From NCBI RefSeq assembly GCF_900496995.4, contig NC_044018.1, positions 14,098,501 to 14,162,500 on the forward strand: DNA of 64,000 nucleotides, written 5' to 3'. Positions 1 to 12,586 of this stretch are shown in pieces. A model generated the notes under the pieces. That model was not told where the DNA came from. It saw nothing but the letters and a program-made list of their open reading frames with translations, and searched no databases. Source of the stretch: Aquila chrysaetos chrysaetos. Its lineage: Eukaryota > Chordata > Aves > Accipitriformes > Accipitridae. The position numbers and the translations under genes are program-made. How positions within the stretch are numbered: the stretch's first letter is position 1; every line of letters starts with the position of its first letter.

Positions 1-721
1 AAGAGGAATACGGATAGCAAGTAAATCTTCTGTCCCATCAGATGCTGGGCATCCTGTGTTTGTGCAGGGTCGGATGGACCCCAGATGGATTTTCCCACCG
101 CATGCTGTGTAGATGCCTTCTGTGGCGAAAGTTCCCCTTTTCTGGTCCTTTGAGCTCTTATATAATTTTCTTACAGGAAAACAACTCTGTTCATAAAGGG
201 TGCTTGCATGAGAACTTCTTGCTGCACTTTCAGATAAAGGCAAGGCCACAGAGGTGGCATAACTGCAGGTGCTGAGTGGGAGCTGCCTGCAGCCTCCTGT
301 GTTGCAATGAGCTGGCTGAGTTTATCCTGTGTCGAAGGGATTTGTGCAGCACAGCACAGCCTGAAGGTCATGCTGTACATGCAGCACAGTGCAGCACAGC
401 AGAGACCTGGTCCTGCTTGGGTTAACTGTTATGTGGAGCGCTCACACCTCGATGTGCGGTGGTCTGGTCAAGACCACTACGTTTCACCCCTTGAACCACA
501 TACAGTTCACCTTTCTCAAAGATATTTTAAATTACAGATTATCTTAGTAAACTGTTCAGTTAAGAGAAAGTTTATTGACAGATTGGACTGTTTTCTCTGT
601 CACAACACCCACATATGTGCAGCACAGCCCAGCACGGGGCACTGCAGCATCTTCCCATACAGTGGTTACTCATGATAACACATGGGCTTCTCAAGGCCTA
701 AGAAGGTCCAGTAGAGCTGAC
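1..721. other. Intergenic DNA, no gene seen
   Basis: No reading frame here looks like a protein family. The stretch is mildly enriched in a short GCAGCACA-type word (about 345-405 and again near 617-635), which looks like a decayed simple repeat. It ends just before an LTR. Confidence 0.6.
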
Positions 722-1280
722 GATCCTGGTTTAGGCTGGAATAAAGTTAATTTTCTTCCTAGTAGCTGGTATAGTGCTGTGCTTTGGATTTAGGATGAGA
801 ATAATGTTGATAACACACTGATGTTTTAGTTGCAGCTAAGCAGTGTTTATACTAAGTCAAGGACTTCTCAGCTTTTCATACGGCCCTGCCAGTGGAGGCT
901 GGGAGCGCACAAGAATCTGGGAGGGGGCACAGCAAGGACATCTGACCCAAACGAGTCAAAGGGGTATTCCATACCATATTACATCATGCCCAGTATACAA
1001 ACCGGGAGGAGTTGGCTGGATGAGACCATGGTTCGGGCATTGGCTGGGCATCAGGCAGTGGGTGGTAAGCAATTGTATTGTGCATCAGTTGTTTTGTAGA
1101 TTTTCTTAGTAGCAGTAGTAGTATTTTCCCTTCTTTTTCTGTCCTATTAAACTGTTTTTATCTCAACCCACGAGTTTTTGTTGTTTTTTTTTTTATTCTC
1201 TCCCCCATCCCACTGGTGTGGGGGGGGGTGAGTGAGTGGCTGCGTGGTGCTTAGTTGCTGGCTGGGGTTAAACCACAACA
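722..1280 (+). mobile_element. Solo LTR of an avian endogenous retrovirus
   Basis: The block begins near a degenerate copy of the TGTCCTGGTTT start and ends in TTAAACCACAACA, the TG...CA shape of a retroviral LTR. Over its first 340 bases it aligns almost continuously with the second copy at 8684. An ATTAAA polyadenylation variant lies at 1146-1151, followed by a T-rich tract and the U5-like end. The positions equivalent to the CRE and TATA motifs of the second copy have decayed here (TTACATCA at 979-986 and TATACAAA at 994-1001). The five flanking bases are CTGAC (717-721) and CAGAC (1281-1285), a 4/5 match that fits a 5-bp target duplication. No internal retroviral genes follow, so it is a solo LTR. 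The family resembles ERVL-type elements common in birds; I do not assert a Repbase name. Confidence 0.8.
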
Positions 1281-2029
1281 CAGACCTAACCTGCTCAAAA
1301 TCATTAGCTCCTCAAATACAATATTTTCTGCAAGGCTCCCAATATTGCTTCTAACTTTACTTAGACAGAGTCATTGAGTCCTAAACAACGTTATGAAAAA
1401 GAATTTCATGGTAAAGTAATTATGATCAGACAAATCCCATCTCACATAACCTCTGTGGTCATGGAAGGCAGCGGAACCAATGTGAGCAACAACGAGGTAG
1501 GGCACACAACATGGTGTCAATGATCCATAACCACTATATATCACCAAAATGTAACATTTATTCTACTGCATTAATGACAGGGGGAAAGCTATGGAGCATG
1601 GATCTTCAACTATATGGATCAGTTGGCTGATGTCTTCAGTCTTTCAGAAGGAGTGCACAAAGTCCTGGGTAGCTATGGCAACCTTGAAACTACGTAGGTC
1701 ATGATTTGAGGAGTAGGAGCCTAAATGTCTTGAGTGCTTCTAGTAGAAGGAAGTGTCAGCAGAATAAGTGCTTGAGTGAAATGTAAAATCCACATTATCA
1801 TTAATGGATATAGCAGAAGATGTAAAAAAATTGCTTTGGAAACTAAAATATGGAATTTGATGTTACAAATAACTCAAAGTCTAAAAGCTTTATGAGAATG
1901 GATGCTATGAAAGGCCACCATTTGTTTTAAGTCTGTACACTTAATTTACTTTCTATTTTGTAATCTCCTACTCGTTCTTGTAAGTGCTGTGCCGTAAGGA
2001 GCACAACCAGCTTGTTGGAGCTCCCAGAA
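1281..2029. other. Intergenic DNA, nothing recognised
   Basis: AT-rich sequence with no convincing reading frame or structured repeat. It separates the solo LTR from an old antisense CR1. Confidence 0.55.
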
Positions 2030-4440
2030 GGAATCTTTTTCCAGTCATCAGAGATTTTCTCTGATCTACACGATCTTTGAGAGATAACAGAGGATAGTCC
2101 CATAATGACATTGATCTCAACACTGTTGGATGCATCCTGTCTGGTCCTATGGACTTGTTCTTATGTTCAATTTAAGTAACTAGTCCCTAACTCAATCCTC
2201 CTCTGAGTAGTATCTTTGTTCCTTGAACTTCGCTAACAATCATGAATGTCTGGGAGGTGAGGGAAGACCAAGGCAAAATACCTCTCAATGTTTTCTGTCC
2301 TTTTTCACTGTTACCCAACCCACTAATAAGCAAGTATCAAGTCAGCATTTTTCTTAATATTTTGCTGCTGATATAACTGTACATAGCCTTTGTCTTGCAC
2401 TTGATATCCATCTCCAGCTTTGACTGCAGCCAATCTTTGTTTTTCCTAATTCCACCGTTGCATGTCCAGGTGATTCTCCTGGATAGCCCCTCCTCATTTT
2501 CACTTTCCAAATAATTCTTGTTTGTATTTGAGTTCAGTCTACTTTCTACTCTACTTTCTGCAATCAAAACAGACCATTCTTGTGCTATCGGGAGACTGTC
2601 CCTGAAGACCAACTGGCTCTCCTGTGCTCCCTCAGGGCAGCCTTGTATGGGATCCTGTCCATCAGATCCCTGATGAAAAGAAAATCTGCTATCCTGAAGT
2701 TCTACAGCTTGCCTTCTTTCAGGATCTAGAACCTCCATCTAACAGTCACTGCAACCAAAGTTGTCATTGACTATCACACTCCAACCAGTTCTTTATCTTT
2801 TAAGTTACAGCTCCAGGAGAGCACATCCCCTGCGATCTGAAGCAGATGCCCACCACAATATCTCCCTTACCATCCTCCTTCTAAAAATCTTGAGCAGTCC
2901 TTGGATAGCAGATCTCCATGTATTTAAATGATTCCTTTTTGTAGAGGGCACCCCCATCCCCTTGACTTCCCTGCCTGTCTTTTCCTAAGATTCTGCATCC
3001 ATGGGAACACTCTAGCCATACAAACTATCCCACCGCATCTGTATAATCCCACTGGTGTCAGGTCTGTGACTGCACATGGACTTCCAGTTCCTCCCACGTG
3101 TTTCCCAGGCTGCATTCATTTGTATACAGGCAGTTCAACTGGGCCCCCCATTTCCTCGCTTTCTCTAGGAAACTGTGAAAGCCTCCTCCATTGCCATATG
3201 CCATTTGTGCTTCTCCCTTACTCCCTCTTTCTCTGTTTTTCTTTGCATTTTGGCCCCATTGCCTGAAAAACCTAATTTAAAGCTTTCCTAAAGACTGGAC
3301 AAGCTTGCTGGCAAAGATGCTCCTGGCCCACTTCGTCAGGTAAGTCAGTCATGTCTCTAACCAGCAGTTGGTCTCTGGATCCTATTAACTAAAGGCTTGC
3401 TGGTGAAAGCAGCCATGTGGTCAGGTGTTGATCTGCAGTATGCATCTGCTCCTGCCCTAGCCAGTTGGCTTGACTAGGAGGATGGGGAAGATCGGTACCT
3501 GGACTCCTGCTCCTTTCAACCTAGACCCAGAGTCATACTGGATCCACTCAAGGTCTCCCTCAGGAGAATCATTGCTGCACCCACAGATGAACAAAAAAAG
3601 GTAGTAATCTGAGGGTTGGAAGAGCCACGGCACTTCCTCCATGCTGTCCTTGGTTGCAGACAAACAGCAAGGCCCTGGAAACAGCAGGTCTGATTTGCAG
3701 AGAAGTGCCTCCATTGTGTGCAGAAGGAAGTACCACATCTCCATTACGTGGTGCGGCCAGCTCAGATGATGGTCCTCACTTTCTGTAAGGGGCTTTGTAC
3801 CTGTTCTCCAACTGAATGTCTGCAGGTAGAGAACAAATATTCTAGTCTCTGGAAGTCACAAGCTTCTGCTCCCAATGTCAAAGCAGACTCTATCTTCACT
3901 TTGCTCAAGTGTTGTTTCAGGGCATCTCTCCTTCTGTGCAATGTAGGACTTGCTTTCTTGCCCCTGCAGAATTTTCACAAAGATCCTGTTAAGTTACCAT
4001 GCCTCTTCCTCTTTGCTTCCTTGTCTGGTGTCTTCCTGGCTCAGCAACTCCACGGCTGCTGCAGGATGGTCACTGTCATCCCCAGTTCCTGTCGAAGGAA
4101 GGAGCTCTGGGCATAACCTGTAGACCACAAAGCGGATCAGTTGTCCTGCTATGAAGGCTCTGGTGCATCAGAGGTGGTCACATCAGGCAGGGCACCATGT
4201 CTCGCCATGTGTTGTCACGACTGCTGTACCGAGTCTGGGAGCCTCACTCAGTCTCCAGCAGTGCCTCTGGACCCCTTCTGCACCAGCTGCCACATTAACC
4301 GCCTGCTTTCTCTCTGCACATCCTCCTCACTGGTGCTCCCTTAGATATCATTTCACCAAGGAGCCAAGCGTGAGCTTGCTCTCCTCCTGGTGAGAATTCC
4401 TGCTCACCAGCAACTGCTCGTGCTGTCTCGGTTCTTGGCT
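2030..4440 (-). mobile_element. Very old, degraded CR1 LINE (antisense)
   Basis: Read on the minus strand, several islands in the right order resemble CR1 second-frame and upstream sequence. The clearest is at 2337-2738, where the protein reading includes a KTKAMYSYISSK-like stretch matching the CR1 region before the reverse transcriptase, which is normally KGFYxYISxK. On the plus strand, segments near 2080-2165 (GGATGCATCCTGTCTGGTCC), 3110-3160, 3275-3345 and 3425-3460 match the usual antisense CR1 wording in correct collinear order. Many indels and stops break every frame, so it is not coding. The 3' tail is absent at the low-coordinate side. Both limits are approximate, and the 3500-4440 portion is supported mainly by collinearity. 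Confidence 0.6.
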
Positions 4441-7400
4441 GCTGTCCCTTACTTGTGAATGTGGGGTCTGCCACATGCGCTCTCTTCCCATACTGTGTTC
4501 CCTACAGGCATCAGAAGCCTGACTTTAAAGTGCTGCTTTTTAATGCTGGGCACCAGAGCCAAGACGGTTGTTTTGGTGATACAAGATAATAATTTGCGAA
4601 CTCATAGTCTCCAATACTATTGCATTCACACTCACTTGAGTACTTACTCTGTAAATAGTTCATGGTACTACCACTTGTTTCACACTCAAAATCTAACTTA
4701 AATCACAGTCTGTGGAGAATGGATTACTTATTGAAGAAATCTGTTTCAACAGAAATGAACTGATGTTTCCTTAGCATTGAATCATTTTTAATGTTTAAAG
4801 CTCAGTTTCAGGAAATGTAACCACTTATCCATATGAAAGCAATTTCAGATGTGATCCAACTTCCACTGAAGCTGACAAGACACTTTCTTTTTCTTACTAA
4901 GCAGAAAACATGGAATTTTGTGAGCAATTTACATCTTCTTCCCTAAAGACAAAAAAGGTCCCAAACATTTTCCCTGTCATTTAATCTATATGCAGATACA
5001 ATGTCTCCATTATAAGTCTACCCTGCATTTTAATTTGCACTAACCATTCACCTCCAGTTTCATTAGGCAGTTGAACTCATTCAGAAAACCTCAGAATCAG
5101 CATAAAGATTTTAGTTTTGAAACAAGAAAAGGAAAGATTTTTTCCCAAAGAGAATAGGATAAACTGAGTTACAGAAATTAAAACCAGCAGAAATAGATGT
5201 CTGCAAACTATAGTATGAACTTTTATTTTCTCGTTGATACTGTTTAAAAATTGTCAAATTACTGATTACCAAATGGTAACAAAACAACAGCAATAAAAAT
5301 GCAAGCAAGCAGAAAAACCTTGAAAACTATCATTCCATAACCAGAACTAAAGACATTCACCTATGCATAAAAAATTGTAGGACCAGGACCACTGCTGTGC
5401 AAATAATATTTTTCTTTATTGATAGAATTAATAAATTTTACACATTTAAAATTCGAACTGGTTATAACTATATTTTTTTTTTCCTTGTCCAAACAGCTTT
5501 TCCCTGTAGGAATCCTTCCACTGCAAAACAAATCAAATCAAAACAAAGAAAAAAACAATGAAAAAAACCCAACAGCATTTGGGAAAAAAGAAACTTTATC
5601 CTTCTTGTTATTTTTGTTCAACTCTAAAATAAAACTTTATACATTTAAAGGAACTTCCCCAAATCAACATGTTTCATTTGGAAGTTGTAGGAGCAAATAC
5701 TTTGTTTTTCTCCAGTGCTTTTTTCTCATTTGTCCTTATCAAAACTATCCTTTAGTTTGGTATGAATTTATGAAGCATTTTATTAAATCATAAAATTGTG
5801 TTGCTGGAAAATAAATTATTTTCTTGAAAATTGGCTTAACTTTCCTCATGACAATGATGACATATAAATTATATCACTGATAGTCATTAAAAGACCCATT
5901 CTCCCAAGGAACTGAAGAAATAGTTTCCTTATTTTATTTTCCATTGTTATTTTACTTCAGTATATTTATGAGTTTCAGTGTAGAAGAGAGGAGAGGGTGT
6001 GCATGCATCTGCGTGTACGTCTGTTTATTCTGGATCCTGTCAAATACGTTTTATGCACAATAAGTAATCCAAGATGGGCTACTGCCACTGGCACTGCAAA
6101 TAAAATCTGTGATCCAGTATTCCAAAAGTAGTTATGAAATTAGTATAAACTGGAAAAGTTGTTTTTATTTCTGATCATGCTTCTTTACAAACACAAAGAC
6201 ATACAGATGTTTTAGAGGCATATAGTTGATATAACTAAAACTACTTTCATAAATTAACTTTTCTGACTATTCTTAAATATCATATAAAGGAGGTTTTTTG
6301 TTTTGTTTTGTTTTCTTTGTAACTTGCAAAATCAATTTTCCAGAAAATATCTGAGGGAGGCATTCAGATGATTTTAATGGCCAGGTGATTTAAACACGTG
6401 TTTTTCACAACTTGTAAAGATCTAGTTATAACATTAAACATACCGGCCTACCTTATATTTCAACATCTCCTTCTATGCCTGGGGGGAGTAGTGGTCTGTG
6501 CATCTGAATAGCACTAAAAGTTGTGTTTAGGCTGCCTGCTATAAATTTGGTGCTGTAACTGTGGTGAGAGGTTCTGGCTGCTTTTTAGGCAGATCTCCCT
6601 CAGAATGTCTTCCTTTACACTCAGAGGAAAAAATTAGGTTGAAATTGGGCGACTCTTGATGATGAGGCATATCTATGGTAGTAAATTAAGCAGTGGCTGG
6701 CCTGCTCTCGGCCCTGAGGTCAACTGGCATGATCCGGCCCCTCCAGTATTTTCTATGCTCTTAACTTCCAGACCAGGATGGTCACAACCGTGCTGCATGG
6801 TGAGAACTTTGCCTGCCCCATGCTAGACCCTGAACGGTGCCTGGGAGTAGTCTGGAAAAAAAGTGCTAGTGGATATAAGCTGAAACCATGCCAAGTACAC
6901 TTCTGACTGTTTTTAAGTGTAGATGATAGTGTGCTGGAGCTCAGGAACATTCCCAGGCATGGTTTAATTTATGTAATATACACATAGCCACGTTTGATAA
7001 GTTAGGTGTCATGACTTCACTTCAACGCCTTTAAATGTCAGGCAGCATTAAATAGTAAGCAATCTAAATTGCCCATAACTCTTCGGCTTTAAGCACTACC
7101 ATAGTTAAAATGCCTACCTAGGTAGCCACTTATAATAGATAGGATGAGTATATCCTTCCGTGACTTCCTAGTGAGTGCCTGGGAAGTATGCATTTCCATA
7201 CCGTGCTCTGAGCACTCAGCAAATCGATGGAGGAGATGGGGTGGGCCAGATGCTCACCTGCCTGAGAAAACTCACAAGGGCAAGATTCACTCTCCTTGTT
7301 AAGCAAGGAGCAGGTAGAGTTGACCCACACCTGTGGATCTCAGGGTATCTCTCCACTACTCTCATGGGCCCTTAAGTAGCTGTTTTCTCATATAATGCCT

Positions 7401-8683
7401 CAGAGGACTGGTAATCCCATAGTCTCCAACAGTATGAATGCAGGAGGGGAGCTACTCCTGGGCAGCTCAGGGTGACTCAGATTTTCACGTGGAAACCTAT
7501 CTAAACAGAAAATCTGCTATGAAGTGTGGCCTATCCACAGTTAAAACAGATCTACTACAGCTAAGAATGAGAACAGCAGACCTTTATTCCAAATATTGAC
7601 ATCATTGTTCCATGCAGAGGGAGGAGTGTTGCTGTCTTGCTTTGCTCACCTCTTTGAGCTCCAATCTTCCATCTTTTTAATCCTTCACTCTGGGTAGTAG
7701 AGGGTACCTTAAGCAGTCTCTTAATGCTCAGCTGACTGATTGCATAAGTGATCATTTAGCAAACAGGCAGTATATTCTTCCTGCTCTCCCAGAGAAAAGA
7801 AAATTTAAAACCCCAAACACCACCACACTGGCTTTTTTGAAACAAAACAGCAGTGAAAAACATTTTCAGTAATTTAATTATCTTTTAGGCTGACAGCTTT
7901 AGCTGTATTTAAAAATTACCAACCGAGGGCTTTACATTAAGCCTGCCAAAAAAGGAACAGCAACTAACAGATGTGCTTTACTCTTCTTGGGCTCATCACC
8001 AGTGAGGTGCAGCTGCTGCTTTGACTTTGTCTTTTGTGGCTTGCTTTGAAATGTTGTCCTTTTTTTATCACTATACACTAGTTTTATTACCTTGCTTTTT
8101 TCTGAAGCCTAACATTTTTTTTGACAACATCATGCTGATGAGCTGCAAGACGGCTGCTCTGTGGATCTTGTGGTACGTTACAATTGTGTTAGTGGTGCAG
8201 AGAACAGGTTTAGGCAATATACATGTCTACAGGATGCAGCAGAGTGATGCTCATTTTTAATTAATGGGACACTTCTCAATGAAATGATGGCAGTTGTTTT
8301 ATAAACAAGGCAGGAATATCAGCTGGAACACACTGAGTGTGTTTGTTCACCTTGGAAGAGAAATTAGGGTATTGAATTTGTTTTATTTAAACTGCATTTA
8401 GGAGTATAAAGAGATGGCAATGCTGGGAAAGTGATTTGGGTGGCAAAATTATTAAAGTGAACATTTCTCATCTTGACACTATTCATATTTGAATAGAATG
8501 GATTAGACACAGAGAATTTTCACTATTCTACCTCTTAGCACATCTGGTAGTTTACAACAGCATAAAATACAGAAGTGAAGATGGAATAAAATCTCAACAT
8601 TAAAACATTTCTTTTTTTTTTTTCCAGCAACACAAAGGAGTGTGGAAACATGCTAGAGGACAACTACCTAGGCAATAAATAAG
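4441..8683. other. Intergenic DNA, AT-rich, no gene seen
   Basis: No protein family is recognisable on either strand. Low-complexity patches include an A/C-rich run near 5520-5570 and a TTTTG-type run near 6295-6315. A slightly more GC-rich patch at 6480-6960 and another at 7120-7380 have short open frames with no family resemblance; these could be very old repeats. Confidence 0.55.
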
Positions 8684-9087
8684 TGTCCTGGTTTCAGCTG
8701 GGATAGAGTTAATTTTCCTCCTAGTAGCTGGTACAGTGCTATGTTTTGGATTCAGTATGAGAAGAATGTTGATAACACACTGATGTTTCCAGTTGTTGCT
8801 AAGTAGTGTTTAGACTAAGTCAAGGATTTTTCAGCTTCTCATGCCCAGCCAGCAAGGAGGCTGGAGGGGCACAAGAAGTTGGGAGGGGACACAGCCAGGG
8901 CAGCTGACCCGAACTGGCCAAAGGGGTATTCCGTACCATGTGACGTCATGTCCAGTATATAAACTGGGGGAGTTGGCGAGGGGGCAGATCGCTGCTCAGA
9001 AACTAACTGGGCATCAGTCGGCAAGTGGTGAGCAATTGCATTGTGCATCACTTGTTTTGTATATTCTAGTAGTAGTAGTAGTAGTAT
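8684..9087 (+). mobile_element. Second LTR copy, 3'-truncated
   Basis: This copy starts with an intact TGTCCTGGTTTCAGCTGG and follows the first LTR through its U3 region with fewer apparent changes. It retains TGACGTCA at 8941-8948 and TATATAAA at 8956-8963. Homology fades after the AGTAGTAGTAGTAGTAG microsatellite near 9068-9086. The polyadenylation region and the CCACAACA end seen in the first copy are missing, so the element lost its 3' third. The five bases before it (ATAAG, 8679-8683) have no partner at the broken end. It has no coding capacity. Confidence 0.82.
8941..8963 (+). promoter_or_regulatory. LTR core promoter: CRE plus TATA box
   Basis: A perfect 8-bp CRE palindrome, TGACGTCA, is followed seven bases later by TATATAAA. 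In cellular and retroviral promoters this pair recruits CREB/ATF factors and TBP. The distance and order fit the U3/R boundary of an LTR, with transcription expected to begin about 25-30 bases downstream and run rightwards. Whether this copy is active cannot be read from sequence. Confidence 0.6.
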
Positions 9088-12000
9088 TGGAGAATTTTTG
9101 CAAAGGACTCAACAGTTCCTTTTTTTGTTCTGTGGAATTAATTTTTTTTTTTTTTTTTTTTAATATACTGTCAGATATCCTTATATGTAACAGCTTCAGA
9201 CTAAGCTAGGTATTTTTATCTGGAAAGAAGAACATTTTGTGGGTAATGAAAGGAGTAATTATAATTAGTTGAGATGCTGACATCCAATGGGGTAGAATTG
9301 TTATTTCATTTTACACCCTTAGCAAAAATGTACTTGTTTGATTCTTAGCCAGAAAATGTGAGTCTCATGCTGGGAACTAAGTGTGAGATTGAACATTGGC
9401 CACAGCTTTGAGTTAGAGAGTGGGTGGTAGGAATGAACAAGAACAGTCCAAGGGAGCTAGGAGCAGGGAGGAAGGGGAAAAGAGTTGATACAAATACTGA
9501 GAGCTGTGAGCACATTCCTCCTCTCCTCTTCCATACACACTGCCTGACCCTATCTGTGGTGTAGGAGCAGTGCAGAGCCTCTGTTTTCCAGCCTTTCTTC
9601 CTACGTAGGAAGCTCCTAATAAGAGCTGATCCTGAGTAGCAGACTAGGGCAGGGGAAGAGGTGGAGGAAAAGGAAAATTAGAAGAATGGGCTGACAGCAG
9701 ACAATCCATCATCTTACCTCTTTTCCCACCCACAGTATAACCATTTAGATAGAGCTCAGCGCTGTGTGTTTTTATTAAAACAGCATCTTCTAGCTTACCC
9801 TTAGTTACTGTTCGCTGTGTCCAAGACGCCATGCAGTTCTGCACACACAGGTGACTTATAACCCCAGAGTCCGTACGACCTCAGGCTTGTCAGCCTCTCG
9901 TAAGCCAGAGGGGAGCAGGAAGGGAACCCTTCCGTACTCTGCGCCTGCACAGGAGAGAAAGGTAAAGGCTGGCTTGAGAGGCTATACTATTTAATTAGTC
10001 AGTGGGACTGGGTTCTGAATATTGTCATGGAGTCTGGTATTTGGCATTGACCCAAGAAACAACCTATAAAAGATGAAAAAGACACACTAGATCATACAGT
10101 CGGTCCTTCGTGTTACTTCCTCTGTACTGATCGCTTCTGTCCTTACTCCAGTCTACTTGACAAAATCTAAATAACCCATCTTTCCAGTTCTGTCCCTTCA
10201 AGCTTAGTCTGAAGTCTTCATAGCTTTGAGAAGTTATCCATGAAATATAAATATTCTTCTGTTTTAACAAATAATTGGTCTTGATTATAGGTCATTACCT
10301 TTCATAAAGACTTTAAACATAATTATCATGGAAATAAGAAGTAACTGCAAATTTGAAAGCCAGATGCTGCAAATCCATGTTCATAAAAGTAGTTTTTTAT
10401 TAACTGTATGTCAATGGCAATATTCACCTCATTAAGAGACACAGCATGAGTATGAGATCTGAATACTGCTGTGTTCAATATTTAGATGGGCAGGAATCTA
10501 GTAGAACACTTAGTCTTACATACAGTGCAGAAGATGCCTTGATACAACACAGAAGAATAATCTCTAGAACCACTCACTAAACTTGGAGACACCTTGGGTG
10601 AAAAGCAGAAAATGCAGCTGGTGAGAGCAGGGGGGAAGGGAGGGGGAAATGCCTAACTCTTGTCGCTTTTAAGCAAAAAGCCCCACAGCCTTCTCCTTTA
10701 GCTGTGCCCTTTAAACGTGTGAACCTGCTGGTATGATTTCATATTCTGACCCACTTTCTCATAGGGGTTTAACCTAGGACTAGGACTCAGTAGTCTCATA
10801 TTACTTTCTTCAATAGCTCCTAATGACTACCTACCCATAACTGATGGTGGTAGCGACTGTGAATTCCTGTTTCAGGTGTCTAACTCTCCATTCATCAGAC
10901 AGAAAATGCAGGCACTTGGTAATGGCTAATTCCGGGACTACAGGAATACAGATAAATTTCCAGCATTGCAATACTGAGTGTTAGTACACTGACAATCCTC
11001 TTTAGATCACCAAGATTAGAATTTGTCTTATATAACTTTATTGCATTAAAGTTTTATTCTACTGTGGAGATAATTAATAGGGAAAATCCATCTTTTTCAG
11101 TCCTGTTGCATGATGGCAACACTGCTTGGAACAGGGAAGTGTACAAGAACATCTAGCATATACAGCTATCCATTTCTTATCTCATATTGAATACTACATC
11201 ATTAATTTGTTAGTCTAAGTGAAGAATGCTCACTTAATAATTTAGCTGACATATTTGGTCACATTTTCTGTCTGTAAAAATTTCACAAGCACATTTCAGT
11301 TTTGCCATAAATAATTCATGAATGGAATTAGATATGTAACAGATGTATACACCTATAAAATGTATGGATTCATCGTGATTTATTTATTATGGCTACTCAG
11401 TACTTGATCTTTGATTTTTGAAATTTTAGCTAGCGTGATTTTGACTGTACCTTGATATTTCACATAACGACTAGGTGAGATTAAGATTTACAGCTTAATC
11501 CCTCAAAACACTACATGCAAATTGTCATCTTCAGAAGAATATACTTAAGGGGAGAAATAAGGAAAGGGATGCCAAAAGTGGCCAACTTTGAAATCCTCTT
11601 CTGAAAATTAAAAATAAAAATAATCTGATTTTGCTTTTCCTTTAATGAACAGTGCAACATTAATGCTAAGTGCAAACATTTTCACTTGGTTATCACTCTC
11701 AGAGAACTGTTTTTTCTCTCTGGATGGACTGTAGTAAAATCCTTGGCAATTGTATTTTTGCACAGGTGTATGCAGTAGAGCAGGAAAAGAGGTTAAGCAG
11801 AAACGTATTGGGCTTGTTTTATTGCTTCTGTGCCAGGACCTTGGTCAGAATGTTTCTATCCAACATGCCATTCAATGCCTTCTTTTCAAAATAGCATCAC
11901 TTTTAAGCTTACACAATTCAGTCTCGGGAAGCATGTGTGCCTCAAGAATGTCAATAGCAAAGGAAAAGATTTGAGCCTACCTCAACTATTTGCTTTAAAA

Positions 12001-12499
12001 TCTAGCTGTCTGACTTTACAAAACATCCCACCAAAAGAGGTATAGTTACAAGCAGTAAGAGATTTAAATCCAGTTCAAATAGATCAATGACTATCTTATG
12101 CTAGTTTCTCAAATACTTTCCTTTTCCAGTAACACCCTTTGGTTTGCACCTTGTGCTGTTTCCTCACATGTTCCTTCATACCTTTCCTGGCTTTCCTCCC
12201 CACCTGAGGCTCCAGTGAGACATAGGAGTTCTTTGTGAGCTCTCTCCAAGCCACGGCCCACCTGGTCACCCCTGTCACCAGGAGGACGAAACTGCTGGGG
12301 TGGATGTCCTGCCTCTGCAGCCTGGACTGCTGGTGCCTCCGAGCAGAGCATCACCACTGGGTGCCACCCACCCACTAGCCTGGCCCTAGGGGAGAAAAGA
12401 CAGCAATCGAGGCCATTTCTCCCCACCACAGACATGATCCTGGACCTCACTGGGATCACTAGTCTATTCTGGTCTCAATTGCCTTCGCCTGTTTAACCC
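9088..12499. other. Intergenic DNA with a T20 run
   Basis: A 20-base T run lies at 9142-9161 just right of the truncated LTR. The rest shows no gene. A GC-richer patch at 12110-12460 carries overlapping minus-strand open frames with no family resemblance. It directly abuts an LTR fragment, so it may be retroviral or flanking sequence, but I cannot place it. Confidence 0.5.
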
Positions 12500-12586
12500 T
12501 TAACTGTTTTCATCACAAATCCAAAACATAGCACCGTACAGGCTACTATGAAGAAAATTAACTCTACCCCAGCCAAAAGCAGTACA
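12500..12586 (-). mobile_element. Short LTR fragment, same superfamily, antisense
   Basis: Read on the minus strand from 12586 the sequence runs TGTACTGCTTTTGGCTGGGG and continues through GAGTTAATTTTCTTC and TATGTTTTGGATT. This matches the first 85 bases of the LTRs at 722 and 8684. It then diverges after GATGAAAACAGTTAAG. It is a 5'-end relic of a related LTR inserted in the opposite direction. Confidence 0.7.

Noticed and set aside
345..405. GCAGCACA word cluster as a possible repeat array or CRISPR-like structure
   Set aside because: Spacing is irregular, there are no equal-length spacers, and the organism is a vertebrate.
42..1109. Open frames near the left edge
   Set aside because: Those from 830 on lie inside the solo LTR, and the rest have no family resemblance.
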